This document shows, piece by piece, positions 9,325 to 17,950 of a stretch of 61,471 bases of DNA. Numbering within the stretch: the first letter of the stretch is position 1; each line of letters opens with the position of its first letter. A program made the position numbers and the translations under genes. The DNA lies in the NCBI GenBank assembly GCA_949282265.1, contig CASDOZ010000020.1, forward strand, positions 1-61,471, given 5' to 3'. The DNA is from an uncultured Bacteroidales bacterium. Lineage in GTDB: Bacteria > Bacteroidota > Bacteroidia > Bacteroidales > Paludibacteraceae. Below the pieces are notes generated by a model. It saw only the letters and a program-made list of their open reading frames with translations. It did not search any database and was not told where the DNA came from.

Positions 9325-10821
9325 TTAAAATACTGATACTGTATGAATAAGAGGACATTCCTTACTGTCTGTTATGTTGACTCTGATATAACGTGCCGAT
9401 TGTCCGGAGCCGTACGATGTAGTGTCATCGTTTTTGGCCATTATGCGCTTGTATCCGATAGTCGTGCCAGTTGCAAATGTAGTCCAGGATGCATTGTCCG
9501 TACTGGTTTCTATGGTGAAGGATTTTACCCTTTGCCCGAGGCGGATATATTCCTGAAGCATTACGTAATGGATTGTTTTTGTTTGCCCAAGGTCAATAAC
9601 AAACGAACCGGTTTTCTGCCCGTCATTGGTTGCCCAATAGGTATTTTTATCATTGTCCGTAATGTTGCTTGCTGCAAAACTTCCCGGGGTACGTGTTTTG
9701 TCTGCCGTAACCGTTTTGTTCAATGCAAAGTCGTTTGTCAGTCTTGTTTGCAACAACTGCCCAAGCCCTTGAAGGCTCGTTACGACCTGCGTCGGAAGGA
9801 CACCCGATGTGTTCGGGGCGCAATTCATGATAAGTGTTGCGTTGCGGCCGACACTTTCAAGGTAAATTTGGAACAGCCGTTCAGCAGATTTTACAACATT
9901 GTCCTGATCCGATGTCCAGAACCATTTATTAGTTGTCCTGACATCCACTTCGGAGGGAATAAACATCAACCCATCCTCTATTCCGCTGTTGTTGGCACCT
10001 TCAATGGTAACTTCTGCTATATCGAAATTCGACCAGCAGGTTTTGCCGGAATATCCATCTTCGTTGCCGCACCATCTGAACTCACGTCCCCAAACAACGC
10101 AGTTTGGCTGCATTTTGTGTATGGAGTCCAGCAAATTGTCCCAGTCGTAATAAGTAGCTTTGTCTATCGTCCTATTTGTCATATAACTGCCACCATAATA
10201 GCCGCTACCACCATTTGCGCCATCAAACCATATTTCAAACAGTTCACCATAATTCGTACACAACTCCGTAATCTGTTTCATAAACACATCGGTAATGTAT
10301 TCCGGCTTGGCATAATGTTCATTGCTGGCGTCCCATGGGGAAAGATAAACGCCGAACTTCATGCCATATTTTTTGCACGCTTCCGAAACAAGTTTAGGTA
10401 TATCCGTTTGCGGGCCTGCACCAGCACTGTTAATCACATTGAAGTCCGTACTTTTTGTCGGCCACAGGCAGAAACCATCGTGGTGCTTGCAAATGACCAC
10501 CATACCTTTCATTCCTGCATCGTGCATTGCCGAAACCCACTGGTCGCAATTAGGAACAGATGACGGTGCAAATTCTCTCGCATTCGGTTTTCTGTTATTT
10601 CCCCATTCTGACCCAACAAAGGTATTCGGGCCATAATGCGAGAAACCATAAAATTCTGTTTCAAACCAGCTCATTTGCCGTTCATTCGGAACAGGGAACA
10701 CAGGAGCCGGCGTGTTGTCTGGGTTAGCTAAATTCTGGTCCGCAAAGTTTTGTGCGCTTATGCACACTGGCATTATCATCAGCATAGATAATGCTGTCCA
10801 ACATTTAAAGTTTAGTTTCAT
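9325..10821 (-). CDS. Alpha-L-fucosidase (GH29) with F5/8 type C (CBM32-like) domain
   Basis: This 498-residue secreted enzyme starts with a signal peptide ending near CISAQ. The GH29 barrel has SWFETEFYGFSHYGPNTF, KHHDGFCLWPT, FGVYLSPWD and EIWFDGANG, where Asp200 is the expected nucleophile. A discoidin-type carbohydrate-binding module follows from about residue 365 (NKTVTADKTRTPGSFAASN to YIRVNITD). GH29 enzymes release alpha-linked fucose from mucin, milk or plant glycans with retention. It is first in a two-gene operon with the secreted protein at 7633 and has its own -7 box at 10955-10948. Absence of a SusC/D pair means this is not a full polysaccharide utilization locus. Confidence 0.92.
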   Translation of the reverse strand: MKLNFKCWTALSMLMIMPVCISAQNFADQNLANPDNTPAPVFPVPNERQMSWFETEFYGFSHYGPNTFVGSEWGNNRKPNAREFAPSSVPNCDQWVSAMHDAGMKGMVVICKHHDGFCLWPTKSTDFNVINSAGAGPQTDIPKLVSEACKKYGMKFGVYLSPWDASNEHYAKPEYITDVFMKQITELCTNYGELFEIWFDGANGGSGYYGGSYMTNRTIDKATYYDWDNLLDSIHKMQPNCVVWGREFRWCGNEDGYSGKTCWSNFDIAEVTIEGANNSGIEDGLMFIPSEVDVRTTNKWFWTSDQDNVVKSAERLFQIYLESVGRNATLIMNCAPNTSGVLPTQVVTSLQGLGQLLQTRLTNDFALNKTVTADKTRTPGSFAASNITDNDKNTYWATNDGQKTGSFVIDLGQTKTIHYVMLQEYIRLGQRVKSFTIETSTDNASWTTFATGTTIGYKRIMAKNDDTTSYGSGQSARYIRVNITDSKECPLIHTVSVF

Positions 10822-10947
10822 AAAAAAGTGTATTTGGATTAAGGAATATAAGAAATGAATCTATCTACATATTTTTCATGGCCGGTTTTTCAAAGACAAA
10901 TCAATAATAACTATGTTGTAAGGACGCTACTATCCTTTTGATTTTTG

Positions 10948-10955
10948 CAAAGGTA
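10948..10955 (-). promoter_or_regulatory. -7 box for the GH29 operon
   Basis: The minus strand reads TACCTTTG, a full TAnnTTTG match. It implies a leader of about 120 nt before the ATG at 10821. Confidence 0.55.
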
Positions 10956-11090
10956 TAAAAAAACGAAAAATTAAGGTGTTAATATTTGTGTATAATGATT
11001 AAGGGGGCTTCAATTCGTGGTAAAATTATTCTTCCCAAAAGGAAAACTTGGACATCTTTGTTTTTTGGAAAAGTTTTTCCAAAACCAATT

Positions 11091-11837
11091 TTAAAAATTA
11101 ATAGTCAGCTCATTATCCGGTTTCGGCAAATCACTTTCCGGGGTCAGTTCTTTTTCACCCCTCCGGTAATAATAAATCAGTCCGTATTCTTTGCATTTGC
11201 AAAGTTTTTCATAAGGTTTGCAATCCTTGAAATGCTCCTCCACCTGGTTCCAAATATCCAGAATAATGGCATCGGCTTTTTCCCGCAGGCTGTTCAATTC
11301 TTCCCAATTACGGGCTGTCGCATTTTGATGGAATTTCTGCGTGGCCTGGTATTCCTTGAAAATCTCATAATGCACTTTGACCTTGGCAATAGTCGGATTA
11401 TAAATAGGCAAGCCTCCGCGCCGCAAACGCTCGTTTTCGCCATCAATAATGCACTTTCCCCATTTCAGCAACGCCGCTTCCGTCGATAAGTCCGGCAAAA
11501 CATGCACATTCGTGTCCAAACCGTAAAGTTCCTTGTATTCTTTCTTGATGTCTCCCCGGATAACGGCCAAATTGAATACCTGGATAAAATGCGAAATATA
11601 CATGTGGGCCTTGGCCATGATGTGTTTATAACGCCTGTTGGAAGCCACCTGATTCTCCAATGTTTGTTGGTATTGCTGTAAATGTTTCTCAAAAATGATC
11701 AAAAAACTTTTGGCTTCATTGAGTGTCTTGAAAGAAATGATCTGTTCCGTAAAGCTCGTTTCATTGGCTTTTTTTATGGCTCCGTTCAAGGCTCTGAAAC
11801 GGGCTTGGTCAGTATTTGGAAGACGGCGATAAGGCAT
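11091..11837 (-). CDS. Conserved hypothetical protein (Bacteroidales type)
   Basis: This 248-residue soluble protein starts MPYRRLPNTDQARFRALNGAIKKA. It is largely helical, without signal peptide or membrane segment, and contains many charged residues and a CKCKEYG segment near the C-terminus. I recognise it only as a conserved protein of Bacteroidales with no assigned function. It is monocistronic: a -7 box (TATCTTTG) lies at 11872-11865 in the 42-nt gap from the polyprenyl synthetase gene. Confidence 0.75.
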   Translation of the reverse strand: MPYRRLPNTDQARFRALNGAIKKANETSFTEQIISFKTLNEAKSFLIIFEKHLQQYQQTLENQVASNRRYKHIMAKAHMYISHFIQVFNLAVIRGDIKKEYKELYGLDTNVHVLPDLSTEAALLKWGKCIIDGENERLRRGGLPIYNPTIAKVKVHYEIFKEYQATQKFHQNATARNWEELNSLREKADAIILDIWNQVEEHFKDCKPYEKLCKCKEYGLIYYYRRGEKELTPESDLPKPDNELTINF

Positions 11838-11864
11838 GGCAACTCGATTTTAAGATTTTGCACG

Positions 11865-11872
11865 CAAAGATA
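11865..11872 (-). promoter_or_regulatory. -7 box for the 11091-11837 gene
   Basis: The minus strand reads TATCTTTG 28 nt before the ATG at 11837, giving a short leader. Confidence 0.55.
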
Positions 11873-11879
11873 AAAAAAT

Positions 11880-12851
11880 TTATTCATTCCGCAACATCAA
11901 CCGTTCCGCTAACGTTCTCAATTCATGTTTTTTAGCTTCTATAATATTGATTTTATCAAGATTTGCGACTGCTTTTTGGAAATAAATGTTCATGGCATCT
12001 TCGCATTTTTCGTTTATACGAAGCGTATTATAGATACCAGTAACGGCAGAAATTTTAGCGGCATTGTCCGTCGAATCGGCCAGCCAACGCTCTAATTCGC
12101 GTTTAGTCGCACCATCGGCGGTATTCAAAGCCGATATCAGCATATATGTCTTTTTGTTGCACAAAATATCGCCGCCAATCGCTTTGCCAAATGTCTTCTC
12201 ATCTCCATAAACATCCAAATAATCATCTTTCAGTTGGAATGCCAGACCGATATTAATACCGAATTGATACAGTTCTTCAATATCGGCTTGGGGAGCATCG
12301 GCCAGATCCGCCCCGACCTGCAACGCCATGCCCAGCAACACCGCCGTTTTCAGGCGGATCATTTCCATGTACTCCAGCACACTGACATTTTGCCGCATCT
12401 CAAACTCCATATCATATTGCTGGCCTTCACAAATTTCACAAGCTGTTTTCGAAAAAATATCCAACGTTGCTTTCAAATGGCGTTCGGGTACTTGCGCCAG
12501 CAATTTATAGGCCTCTATCAACATCGTGTCTCCTGACAAGATAGCCGTGTTGTCATTCCATTTGACATGTACAGTCGGCCGGCCACGGCGAATCGGCGCC
12601 TTGTCCATGATATCATCATGAAGCAGAGTAAAATTATGGAACACTTCCAAAGCCAAAGCCGCCGGCATTGCTTCCTTCAAATTGCCATTAAACATATCAT
12701 TGGCTAACAAAACCAAAGCAGGACGGATGCGTTTGCCACCCAAAGCCAGAATATAACCAATGGGCTCATACAACCCGACTGGCTTCCTGCTCCAATCCAG
12801 TTTGTTCAACTCTTCCGTGAACAGTGCTTGTATTTCCGCAAAAGTTTTCAT
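11880..12851 (-). CDS. Polyprenyl diphosphate synthase (trans-isoprenyl type)
   Basis: This 323-residue enzyme has the two aspartate-rich motifs of chain-elongating prenyltransferases, LLHDDIMD (FARM) and FQLKDDYLD (SARM), plus GGKRIRP for IPP binding. It condenses isopentenyl diphosphate with an allylic diphosphate to make farnesyl, geranylgeranyl or longer chains; product length cannot be fixed from these motifs alone. It overlaps the ddl stop by an ATGA junction, so ddl and this gene form an operon linking peptidoglycan precursor and lipid-carrier or quinone precursor supply. Confidence 0.93.
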   Translation of the reverse strand: MKTFAEIQALFTEELNKLDWSRKPVGLYEPIGYILALGGKRIRPALVLLANDMFNGNLKEAMPAALALEVFHNFTLLHDDIMDKAPIRRGRPTVHVKWNDNTAILSGDTMLIEAYKLLAQVPERHLKATLDIFSKTACEICEGQQYDMEFEMRQNVSVLEYMEMIRLKTAVLLGMALQVGADLADAPQADIEELYQFGINIGLAFQLKDDYLDVYGDEKTFGKAIGGDILCNKKTYMLISALNTADGATKRELERWLADSTDNAAKISAVTGIYNTLRINEKCEDAMNIYFQKAVANLDKINIIEAKKHELRTLAERLMLRNE

Positions 12852-13831
12852 GAGTTGCCTATATTGTTTTCTATAATATCAGTCAATACATCTTTTATAT
12901 CCAGTCCGGCAGCACGTATCTGCTGGGGAATGAAACTGGTTGCCGTCATTCCAGGCGTTGTATTGATTTCCAGCAGGTTGATAACTTCGCCATCCGTTAT
13001 GATGTAATCGATCCTGATAATGCCTTTGCAACCCAGAATGTCATATATATGCGATGTCAGTTGCTGCACGCGCTGTGTCAGTTCTTCGGAAATACGGGCC
13101 GGCGTGATTTCCTGCACCTGTCCGTTATACTTCGCATCGTAATCGAAAAACTCGTTTGCGGAAACAACCTCCGTTATCGGGAAAACCGTCGTTTTTGTTG
13201 CTGTTTTATAGACACCGCACGTAATTTCCGTACCGGGCATATAAGCCTCCAAAATCACTTCGTCGCCTTCGGCAAAGGCGGCGGCAATGGCCGGCTGGAT
13301 TTGTTCCGCCGTTTTCACCTTGGTAACCCCGAAACTGCTGCCGCCTACATTGCTTTTGACAAAACAAGGCAAACCAATGCGCCCGACAACATCCTTGCCA
13401 TCAATGTGCTGCCCCTTCCTGAGCAGGATTGCATCCGCGACGCGCACACCGAAATTGCTGAGATAACGGTTGCAAGCAAACTTGTTGAATGTCAAAGCGG
13501 CAGCCAAAACACCGCAACAGGAATATGGAATCCGCAACATGTCGAAATAGCCTTGCAACAATCCGTTTTCGCCCGGCGTGCCGTGTATGGTTATGTATGC
13601 AAAATCAAATTTCGTCTTCACACCGTTCCACGTAAAGGAAAAATCGTTTTTATCGACCGGACAGGTTTCCGCATCGGAAACACGGGCATTCCAATCCGTG
13701 CCATGCAGGGTTACGATGGTCACATCATATTTTTCCTTATCAATGAACGAATACAATCCGGCGGCACTCCGAAGCGAAACTTCATACTCGGAAGAATTTC
13801 CGCCGGCAACAAGAGCTATGTTTTTTTTCAT
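12848..13831 (-). CDS. ddl: D-alanine--D-alanine ligase
   Basis: Ddl makes D-Ala-D-Ala for peptidoglycan. The 327-residue ATP-grasp enzyme has the N-terminal ALVAGGNSSEYEVSLRSA motif, KSNVGGSSFGV for ATP binding, and the C-terminal GCKGIIRIDYI and LLEINTTPGMT metal-binding region. A longer frame reaches 13903, but the -7 box at 13865-13858 lies between the two starts, so ATG 13831 (MKKNIALVAGG) is used. It is cotranscribed with the polyprenyl synthase gene; its product is used by MurF encoded at 27.2 kb. Confidence 0.95.
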   Translation of the reverse strand: MKKNIALVAGGNSSEYEVSLRSAAGLYSFIDKEKYDVTIVTLHGTDWNARVSDAETCPVDKNDFSFTWNGVKTKFDFAYITIHGTPGENGLLQGYFDMLRIPYSCCGVLAAALTFNKFACNRYLSNFGVRVADAILLRKGQHIDGKDVVGRIGLPCFVKSNVGGSSFGVTKVKTAEQIQPAIAAAFAEGDEVILEAYMPGTEITCGVYKTATKTTVFPITEVVSANEFFDYDAKYNGQVQEITPARISEELTQRVQQLTSHIYDILGCKGIIRIDYIITDGEVINLLEINTTPGMTATSFIPQQIRAAGLDIKDVLTDIIENNIGNS

Positions 13832-13857
13832 TTTTCTGTAAATTTTATTTCTGCCCG

Positions 13858-13865
13858 CAAAGGTA
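13858..13865 (-). promoter_or_regulatory. -7 box for the ddl operon
   Basis: The minus strand reads TACCTTTG 27 nt before the chosen ATG, which fixes the ddl start at 13831. Confidence 0.6.
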
Positions 13866-13900
13866 AGAAAAAAGGACAGATATTGTCCTTCCAGAAAATA

Positions 13901-13932
13901 CAAAAAACGGGCTGCACCGAAGTACAGCCCGT
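13901..13932 (-). terminator. Rho-independent terminator of mdh
   Basis: ACGGGCTG/CAGCCCGT form an 8-bp stem at 13907-13914/13925-13932, followed on the minus strand by TTTTTTG. It lies 22 nt after the mdh stop and before the ddl promoter. Confidence 0.8.
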
Positions 13933-13954
13933 CAATCTTTACCGGAACAATGGT

Positions 13955-14896
13955 TTAAAGTACACCTAGTTCGGTCAATATGCCATTGGTTTTGCGAACG
14001 GCAGCTTCGCTGGCAGCCAATTTGGCTTTTTCTTCTGCATTCAACTCCAGTTCAACGATTTTCTCGATACCGTTTTTACCAATAATAACCGGAACACCGA
14101 TCATAATGTCGTTCATACCATATTCACCTTCCAACGAAGCGGCACAAACAATCATCTTCTTCTGATCTTTGATAATGGATTCAACCAGGAACGATGTGGC
14201 TGCACCCGGAGCCATCCAAGCAGATGTGCCAAGCAGTTTCGTCAAAGTCGCGCCACCAACCATTGTCGATTGAGCAACTTCTTCCAGCTTTTCAGCCGGC
14301 AACAACTGGGTTACAGGAATACCTTTGTAAGTAGCCAGACGGGTCAAAGGAATCATGGTCGTGTCGCCGTGTCCGCCGATAACCAAACCTTCCACTTCGT
14401 TTGCATTGCAATTCAAAGCCTGGCTCAAGAAATATTTGAAACGCGAGCTATCCAACGCACCACCCATACCAATAACACGGTTACGCGGCAATCCGAGTGA
14501 TTTCAAAGTCAAATAAGCCATCGGGTCCATAGGATTGGAGACGATAACCAGAATAGCATTCGGCGAGTATTTCAATACATTTCCAGCTACGCTCTTAACG
14601 ATACCGGCATTTACGCCTATCAGTTCTTCACGTGTCATGCCCGGTTTGCGGGGAAGACCGGAAGTGATTACGACAACATCAGAATCAGCTGTCTTGCTGT
14701 AATCGTTCGTTACACCTGTTACGACCGTATCAAAACCCATCAACTGGGCTGTCTGCATAATGTCCATGGCTTTACCTTCGGCAAGACCTTCCTTGATGTC
14801 GATCAATACAACCTGGTTAGCTACTTCGTTCACTGCTAATACATTGGCGCACGTAGCACCTACGTTACCTGCACCTACAACTGTTACTTTTGACAT
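13955..14896 (-). CDS. mdh: Malate dehydrogenase (LDH-like type)
   Basis: This 313-residue NAD-dependent enzyme interconverts malate and oxaloacetate. It has VVGAGNVGATCANVLA for NAD binding, the substrate loop SGLPRKPGMTREEL with the arginines typical of malate rather than lactate specificity, and the catalytic histidine in VIGGHGDTTM. In Bacteroidales it serves the fumarate-reductive branch of the TCA cycle leading to succinate and propionate. It is monocistronic, with its own promoter (-7 at 14956-14949) and a strong terminator. Confidence 0.95.
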   Translation of the reverse strand: MSKVTVVGAGNVGATCANVLAVNEVANQVVLIDIKEGLAEGKAMDIMQTAQLMGFDTVVTGVTNDYSKTADSDVVVITSGLPRKPGMTREELIGVNAGIVKSVAGNVLKYSPNAILVIVSNPMDPMAYLTLKSLGLPRNRVIGMGGALDSSRFKYFLSQALNCNANEVEGLVIGGHGDTTMIPLTRLATYKGIPVTQLLPAEKLEEVAQSTMVGGATLTKLLGTSAWMAPGAATSFLVESIIKDQKKMIVCAASLEGEYGMNDIMIGVPVIIGKNGIEKIVELELNAEEKAKLAASEAAVRKTNGILTELGVL

Positions 14897-14948
14897 AATT
14901 GATATTTTTAGTTGGTTCTACTTCTAAACAATTATTCTAAACGGACAG

Positions 14949-14956
14949 CAAAAGTA
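14949..14956 (-). promoter_or_regulatory. -7 box for mdh
   Basis: The minus strand reads TACTTTTG 53 nt before the mdh ATG. Confidence 0.55.
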
Positions 14957-15087
14957 ATACTTTCCGTTCAATTAAAGAAAAATTTCTGTAATTAATTTTT
15001 GGAATAAGCAATAAAAAAAGATTATATGCAATCAGAACATTATATAATGGACTTGAACAAAGGGAATGAGCAGAAAAACAAGGTTGT

Positions 15088-15120
15088 AAAAAAAAGCGTC
15101 CGGCAAATTGTCGGACGCTT
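15088..15120 (-). terminator. Rho-independent terminator of tRNA-Asn
   Basis: AAGCGTCCG/CGGACGCTT form a 9-bp stem at 15094-15102/15112-15120. On the minus strand the stem is followed by a run of T, directly downstream of the tRNA. Confidence 0.85.
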
Positions 15121-15123
15121 TTG

Positions 15124-15197
15124 CTCTCCCTCTTGGACTTGAACCAAGGACCCTCTGATTAACAGTCAGATGCTCTAACCAACTGAGCTAAGGAAGA
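15124..15197 (-). tRNA. tRNA-Asn (anticodon GTT)
   Basis: The minus strand folds into a complete cloverleaf: acceptor TCTTCCT/AGGGAGA with one G-U pair, D stem GCTC/GAGC, anticodon stem TCTGA/TCAGA around loop CTGTTAA (anticodon GTT), T arm CTTGG-TTCAAGT-CCAAG and discriminator G. CCA is not encoded, as is common in Bacteroidetes. A -7 box (TACTTTTG at 15226-15219) and a strong terminator flank it, so it is a single-gene unit. No integration scar is seen at its 3' end. Confidence 0.95.
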
Positions 15198-15218
15198 ATT
15201 TTTTCTCGAATGCGGGGA

Positions 15219-15226
15219 CAAAAGTA
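15219..15226 (-). promoter_or_regulatory. -7 box for tRNA-Asn
   Basis: The minus strand reads TACTTTTG 22 nt before the tRNA 5' end. Confidence 0.5.
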
Positions 15227-15249
15227 GATGTTTTCTCGGAAATATGCAA

Positions 15250-15257
15250 TATCTTTG
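15250..15257 (+). promoter_or_regulatory. -7 box for the PfkB kinase gene
   Basis: TATCTTTG followed by CCG lies 22 nt before ATG 15280. It excludes the in-frame ATG at 15244. Confidence 0.6.
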
Positions 15258-15279
15258 CCGAAAAAATAATGATTTTTTT

Positions 15280-16251
15280 ATGAAAAGGATAATTGGCATA
15301 GGAAACGCACTGACGGATATTTTATTCCAGGTAGATGATAATGCTCTGAAAACGTTCAACTTACCAAAAGGAAGTATGCAATTGGTGGATGCGGAACTTT
15401 CAGCAGCCATACAAAAAACATTTTCATCAATTCCCAAATCAATGGTAGCCGGCGGATCGGCATCGAACACAATAAACGGCATTGCCCGTTTAGGCGGGGC
15501 AACGGCTTTTATCGGAAAAGTAGGAAAAGATGAAATTGGTGCATTTTATACCGCCGACACGAAAAAGAACGGCGTCCATCCGCTGCTGCTGACAAGCGAC
15601 ACGCCATCGGGAAACTGCACGGTCTTGGTTTCGCCGGACGGCGAACGAACCATGTGCACCTATCTGGGCGCATCATGCGAACTGTCGGCCAGCGACCTGA
15701 CACCGGATTTGTTTTCCGACTGTTCCATTTTCCACATAGAAGGCTATCTGGTCCAAAACACCGATTTAATCAGCACAGCCGCACAAATGGCCAAGGCGGC
15801 AGGCGCACTGGTTTCCATCGACATGGCCAGCTACAACGTGGTGGAAGAAAACCTGGATTTCCTGAAAAAATTAGTGAAGGAGCATATCGATATCGTTTTT
15901 GCCAACGAGGAAGAAGCCAAGGCATTTACAGGGCAAGAAGCCCGCGAAGCACTTGACACCATCGCCGAACTCTGTGATATTGCCGTGGTCAAAACCGGCA
16001 AAAATGGCTCCTACATAAAACACAACGGACAAACCATACGCATTGCGTCCATCCCGGCAGAATGTATCGACTCAACCGGCGCCGGCGATTTGTATGCAGC
16101 GGGTTTCCTGTACGGGCTGTCCCAAAACTATGATTTGGAAAAATGCGGCAAATTGGGTTCGCTCGTTGCCGGAAAAACAGTGGAAATTGTCGGGCCTAAA
16201 CTTTCGGATAGCACATGGAATGCCATTAAATTGCAAGAAAACGCATTATAA
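15280..16251 (+). CDS. PfkB-family kinase, adenosine kinase-like
   Basis: This 323-residue protein is a ribokinase/PfkB-fold sugar or nucleoside kinase. It has GIGNALTDILFQVD at the N-terminus, the GGSASNTINGIARLGG substrate-binding signature and the C-terminal IDSTGAGDLYAAGF anion hole with the catalytic aspartate. The overall pattern is closest to bacterial adenosine kinase-like members, but substrate cannot be assigned with certainty. ATG 15280 is used because the promoter lies after the upstream ATG. plsC follows after 11 nt, suggesting an operon. Confidence 0.88.
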   Translation: MKRIIGIGNALTDILFQVDDNALKTFNLPKGSMQLVDAELSAAIQKTFSSIPKSMVAGGSASNTINGIARLGGATAFIGKVGKDEIGAFYTADTKKNGVHPLLLTSDTPSGNCTVLVSPDGERTMCTYLGASCELSASDLTPDLFSDCSIFHIEGYLVQNTDLISTAAQMAKAAGALVSIDMASYNVVEENLDFLKKLVKEHIDIVFANEEEAKAFTGQEAREALDTIAELCDIAVVKTGKNGSYIKHNGQTIRIASIPAECIDSTGAGDLYAAGFLYGLSQNYDLEKCGKLGSLVAGKTVEIVGPKLSDSTWNAIKLQENAL

Positions 16252-16262
16252 GAACCGGGGTT

Positions 16263-16988
16263 ATGAAAAAAGTGCTTTGGGGAATATACCAATATCTGAT
16301 TGCTTTCCCCATTCTATTGATAATCACCATATTGACAGCAATATTGACCATTATCATAACGCCTTTCGGCGCGAACACGGTTGTGGCTTACTTCCCTGCC
16401 CGCTTTTGGAGCAGGGCCATTTGCGCCCTTTTGTTCGTAAAAGTCGAGATTTCCGGCCTGGAACACATTGACAAAAAACAGTCCTGCGTGTTTGTATGCA
16501 ACCACCAAAGCATGTTCGATGTTTTTGTCATCTACGGCTGGCTGCCCGTGTTTTTCAAATGGGTCATGAAAGCTGAATTGCGACGTATCCCGTTTGTCGG
16601 CAAAGCGTGTGAAGCGGCCGGGCACATTTTCCTGAACAGGAGCAACCCGAAAGCCATCCAGCGGAGTTTAGAGAAAGCGGAAAAGCAACTGAAAAACGGC
16701 GTGTCGGTGGTTATTTTCCCCGAAGGGACACGCACATACGACGGTTCAGTCAAAAAGTTCAAGCGCGGCGCTTTCATGATTGCCACCGACTTGAAATTGC
16801 CTGTCGTCCCTATTACCATCGACGGCGCATTTGAACGCCTGAAACGCAATTCTGCCTATGTCCACCCCGGTATCATCCGCACGACAGTGCATCCTGCCGT
16901 ACGAATAGAAGCCTATTTACCAGACAAGCAACAACAGCTGGCCGATGAATGCCACGACATCGTGGTTTCCGGGATGGGGAAAAAGTAA
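16263..16988 (+). CDS. plsC: 1-acyl-sn-glycerol-3-phosphate acyltransferase
   Basis: This 241-residue membrane acyltransferase has an N-terminal hydrophobic region (residues 10-40), the catalytic NHQSMFD (HX4D) motif and FPEGTR for phosphate binding. PlsC acylates lysophosphatidate to phosphatidate in phospholipid synthesis. It lies 11 nt after the PfkB kinase gene and is convergent with corA, with only 2 nt between the stops, so no terminator is visible between them. Confidence 0.92.
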   Translation: MKKVLWGIYQYLIAFPILLIITILTAILTIIITPFGANTVVAYFPARFWSRAICALLFVKVEISGLEHIDKKQSCVFVCNHQSMFDVFVIYGWLPVFFKWVMKAELRRIPFVGKACEAAGHIFLNRSNPKAIQRSLEKAEKQLKNGVSVVIFPEGTRTYDGSVKKFKRGAFMIATDLKLPVVPITIDGAFERLKRNSAYVHPGIIRTTVHPAVRIEAYLPDKQQQLADECHDIVVSGMGKK

Positions 16989-16990
16989 AC

Positions 16991-17941
16991 TCACAGCCAT
17001 TTTTTCCAACGGAACAACAACAGAATTGCCCCGCAGAAGGCAATCATCAGAAAAACAGCAAATGGATAGCCGAACCGCCAATGCAACTCAGGCATAATGT
17101 CGAAGTTCATTCCATACAGACCGGTTATCAAGGTCGGCGGCAGAAAGATGACCGTAACCACCGTAAAGATTTTGATGATTTTGTTCTGTTGCAAATTTAC
17201 AAGACCGAGGAACGTATCTTGCAGGTAATCAAGCCTGTCAAAACCGAAACGGGTGTATTCGAACAGTGAATTTATATCTTTCACGATCATCGTCAGGCGC
17301 GGGCGCAATTCTTCCGGGAAGAAATCGCATTTTAACATGTTGCTTACCACACGCTGTTTGTCGATAATATTCTGCCTGATAATCATGACTTTTTCCTGCA
17401 AGTCCTTGATTTGTATCAGAATATCCTCATCTATGCTGTCGCTGTTTGCGTTCATGCTTTTGGACAAGTTCGTTATCAATTCCGTCGTATCCTCAATCAT
17501 GTCGGCATCATATTCCACACGGGTTTCAAGCAAAGAAACGAGCACATGGTAGCCGCTCGGGAAGCCTTTGGTGTTGACAAACATCTTTTTGACCGTTTCG
17601 TTGAACGATTTCAGTTCCACATTGCGCACCGACACCAAAATGCCGTTCTTAATGATAAATGAAACGGGCTCTATCTGGAAACTGTCCAACAAGAAATTCG
17701 AGTTGGCCACAATGCTGTCATCCGTTTGTATGTAGCGCGAGCTCATCTCAATCTCTTCAATTTCATCATCTTCCTGGATATAAATTTTCAGGAATTGCTC
17801 CAATTCGCTTTCCACTTCAAGCGCTACGTCAATCAGATCAATCCAGATAATATCTTTTTTGTCTATTTTTTTCAGGATATCCAGACTTTTCGATATTTTG
17901 ATTTTTGTCCCCTCCTGATAAAAAAGCCTGAGTTCTGCCAT
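16991..17941 (-). CDS. corA: CorA-type Mg2+/Co2+ transporter
   Basis: This 316-residue protein has the long helical cytoplasmic domain of CorA, followed by two C-terminal membrane helices with the YGMNF motif at the pore entrance and the basic tail RWKKWL. CorA pentamers import magnesium and cobalt. It starts 9 nt after the rsmA stop and is probably cotranscribed with it. Confidence 0.93.
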   Translation of the reverse strand: MAELRLFYQEGTKIKISKSLDILKKIDKKDIIWIDLIDVALEVESELEQFLKIYIQEDDEIEEIEMSSRYIQTDDSIVANSNFLLDSFQIEPVSFIIKNGILVSVRNVELKSFNETVKKMFVNTKGFPSGYHVLVSLLETRVEYDADMIEDTTELITNLSKSMNANSDSIDEDILIQIKDLQEKVMIIRQNIIDKQRVVSNMLKCDFFPEELRPRLTMIVKDINSLFEYTRFGFDRLDYLQDTFLGLVNLQQNKIIKIFTVVTVIFLPPTLITGLYGMNFDIMPELHWRFGYPFAVFLMIAFCGAILLLFRWKKWL

Positions 17942-17950
17942 GTTCTTGTC

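Noticed and set aside
9343-10563. 406-codon plus-strand frame opposite the GH29 fucosidase gene
   Set aside because: Shadow of the fucosidase frame; no signal or domain.
15124-15197. tRNA-Asn as an integration site
   Set aside because: The flanks are the tRNA's own terminator and promoter, followed by mdh and a kinase gene; no integrase or repeated 3' end.
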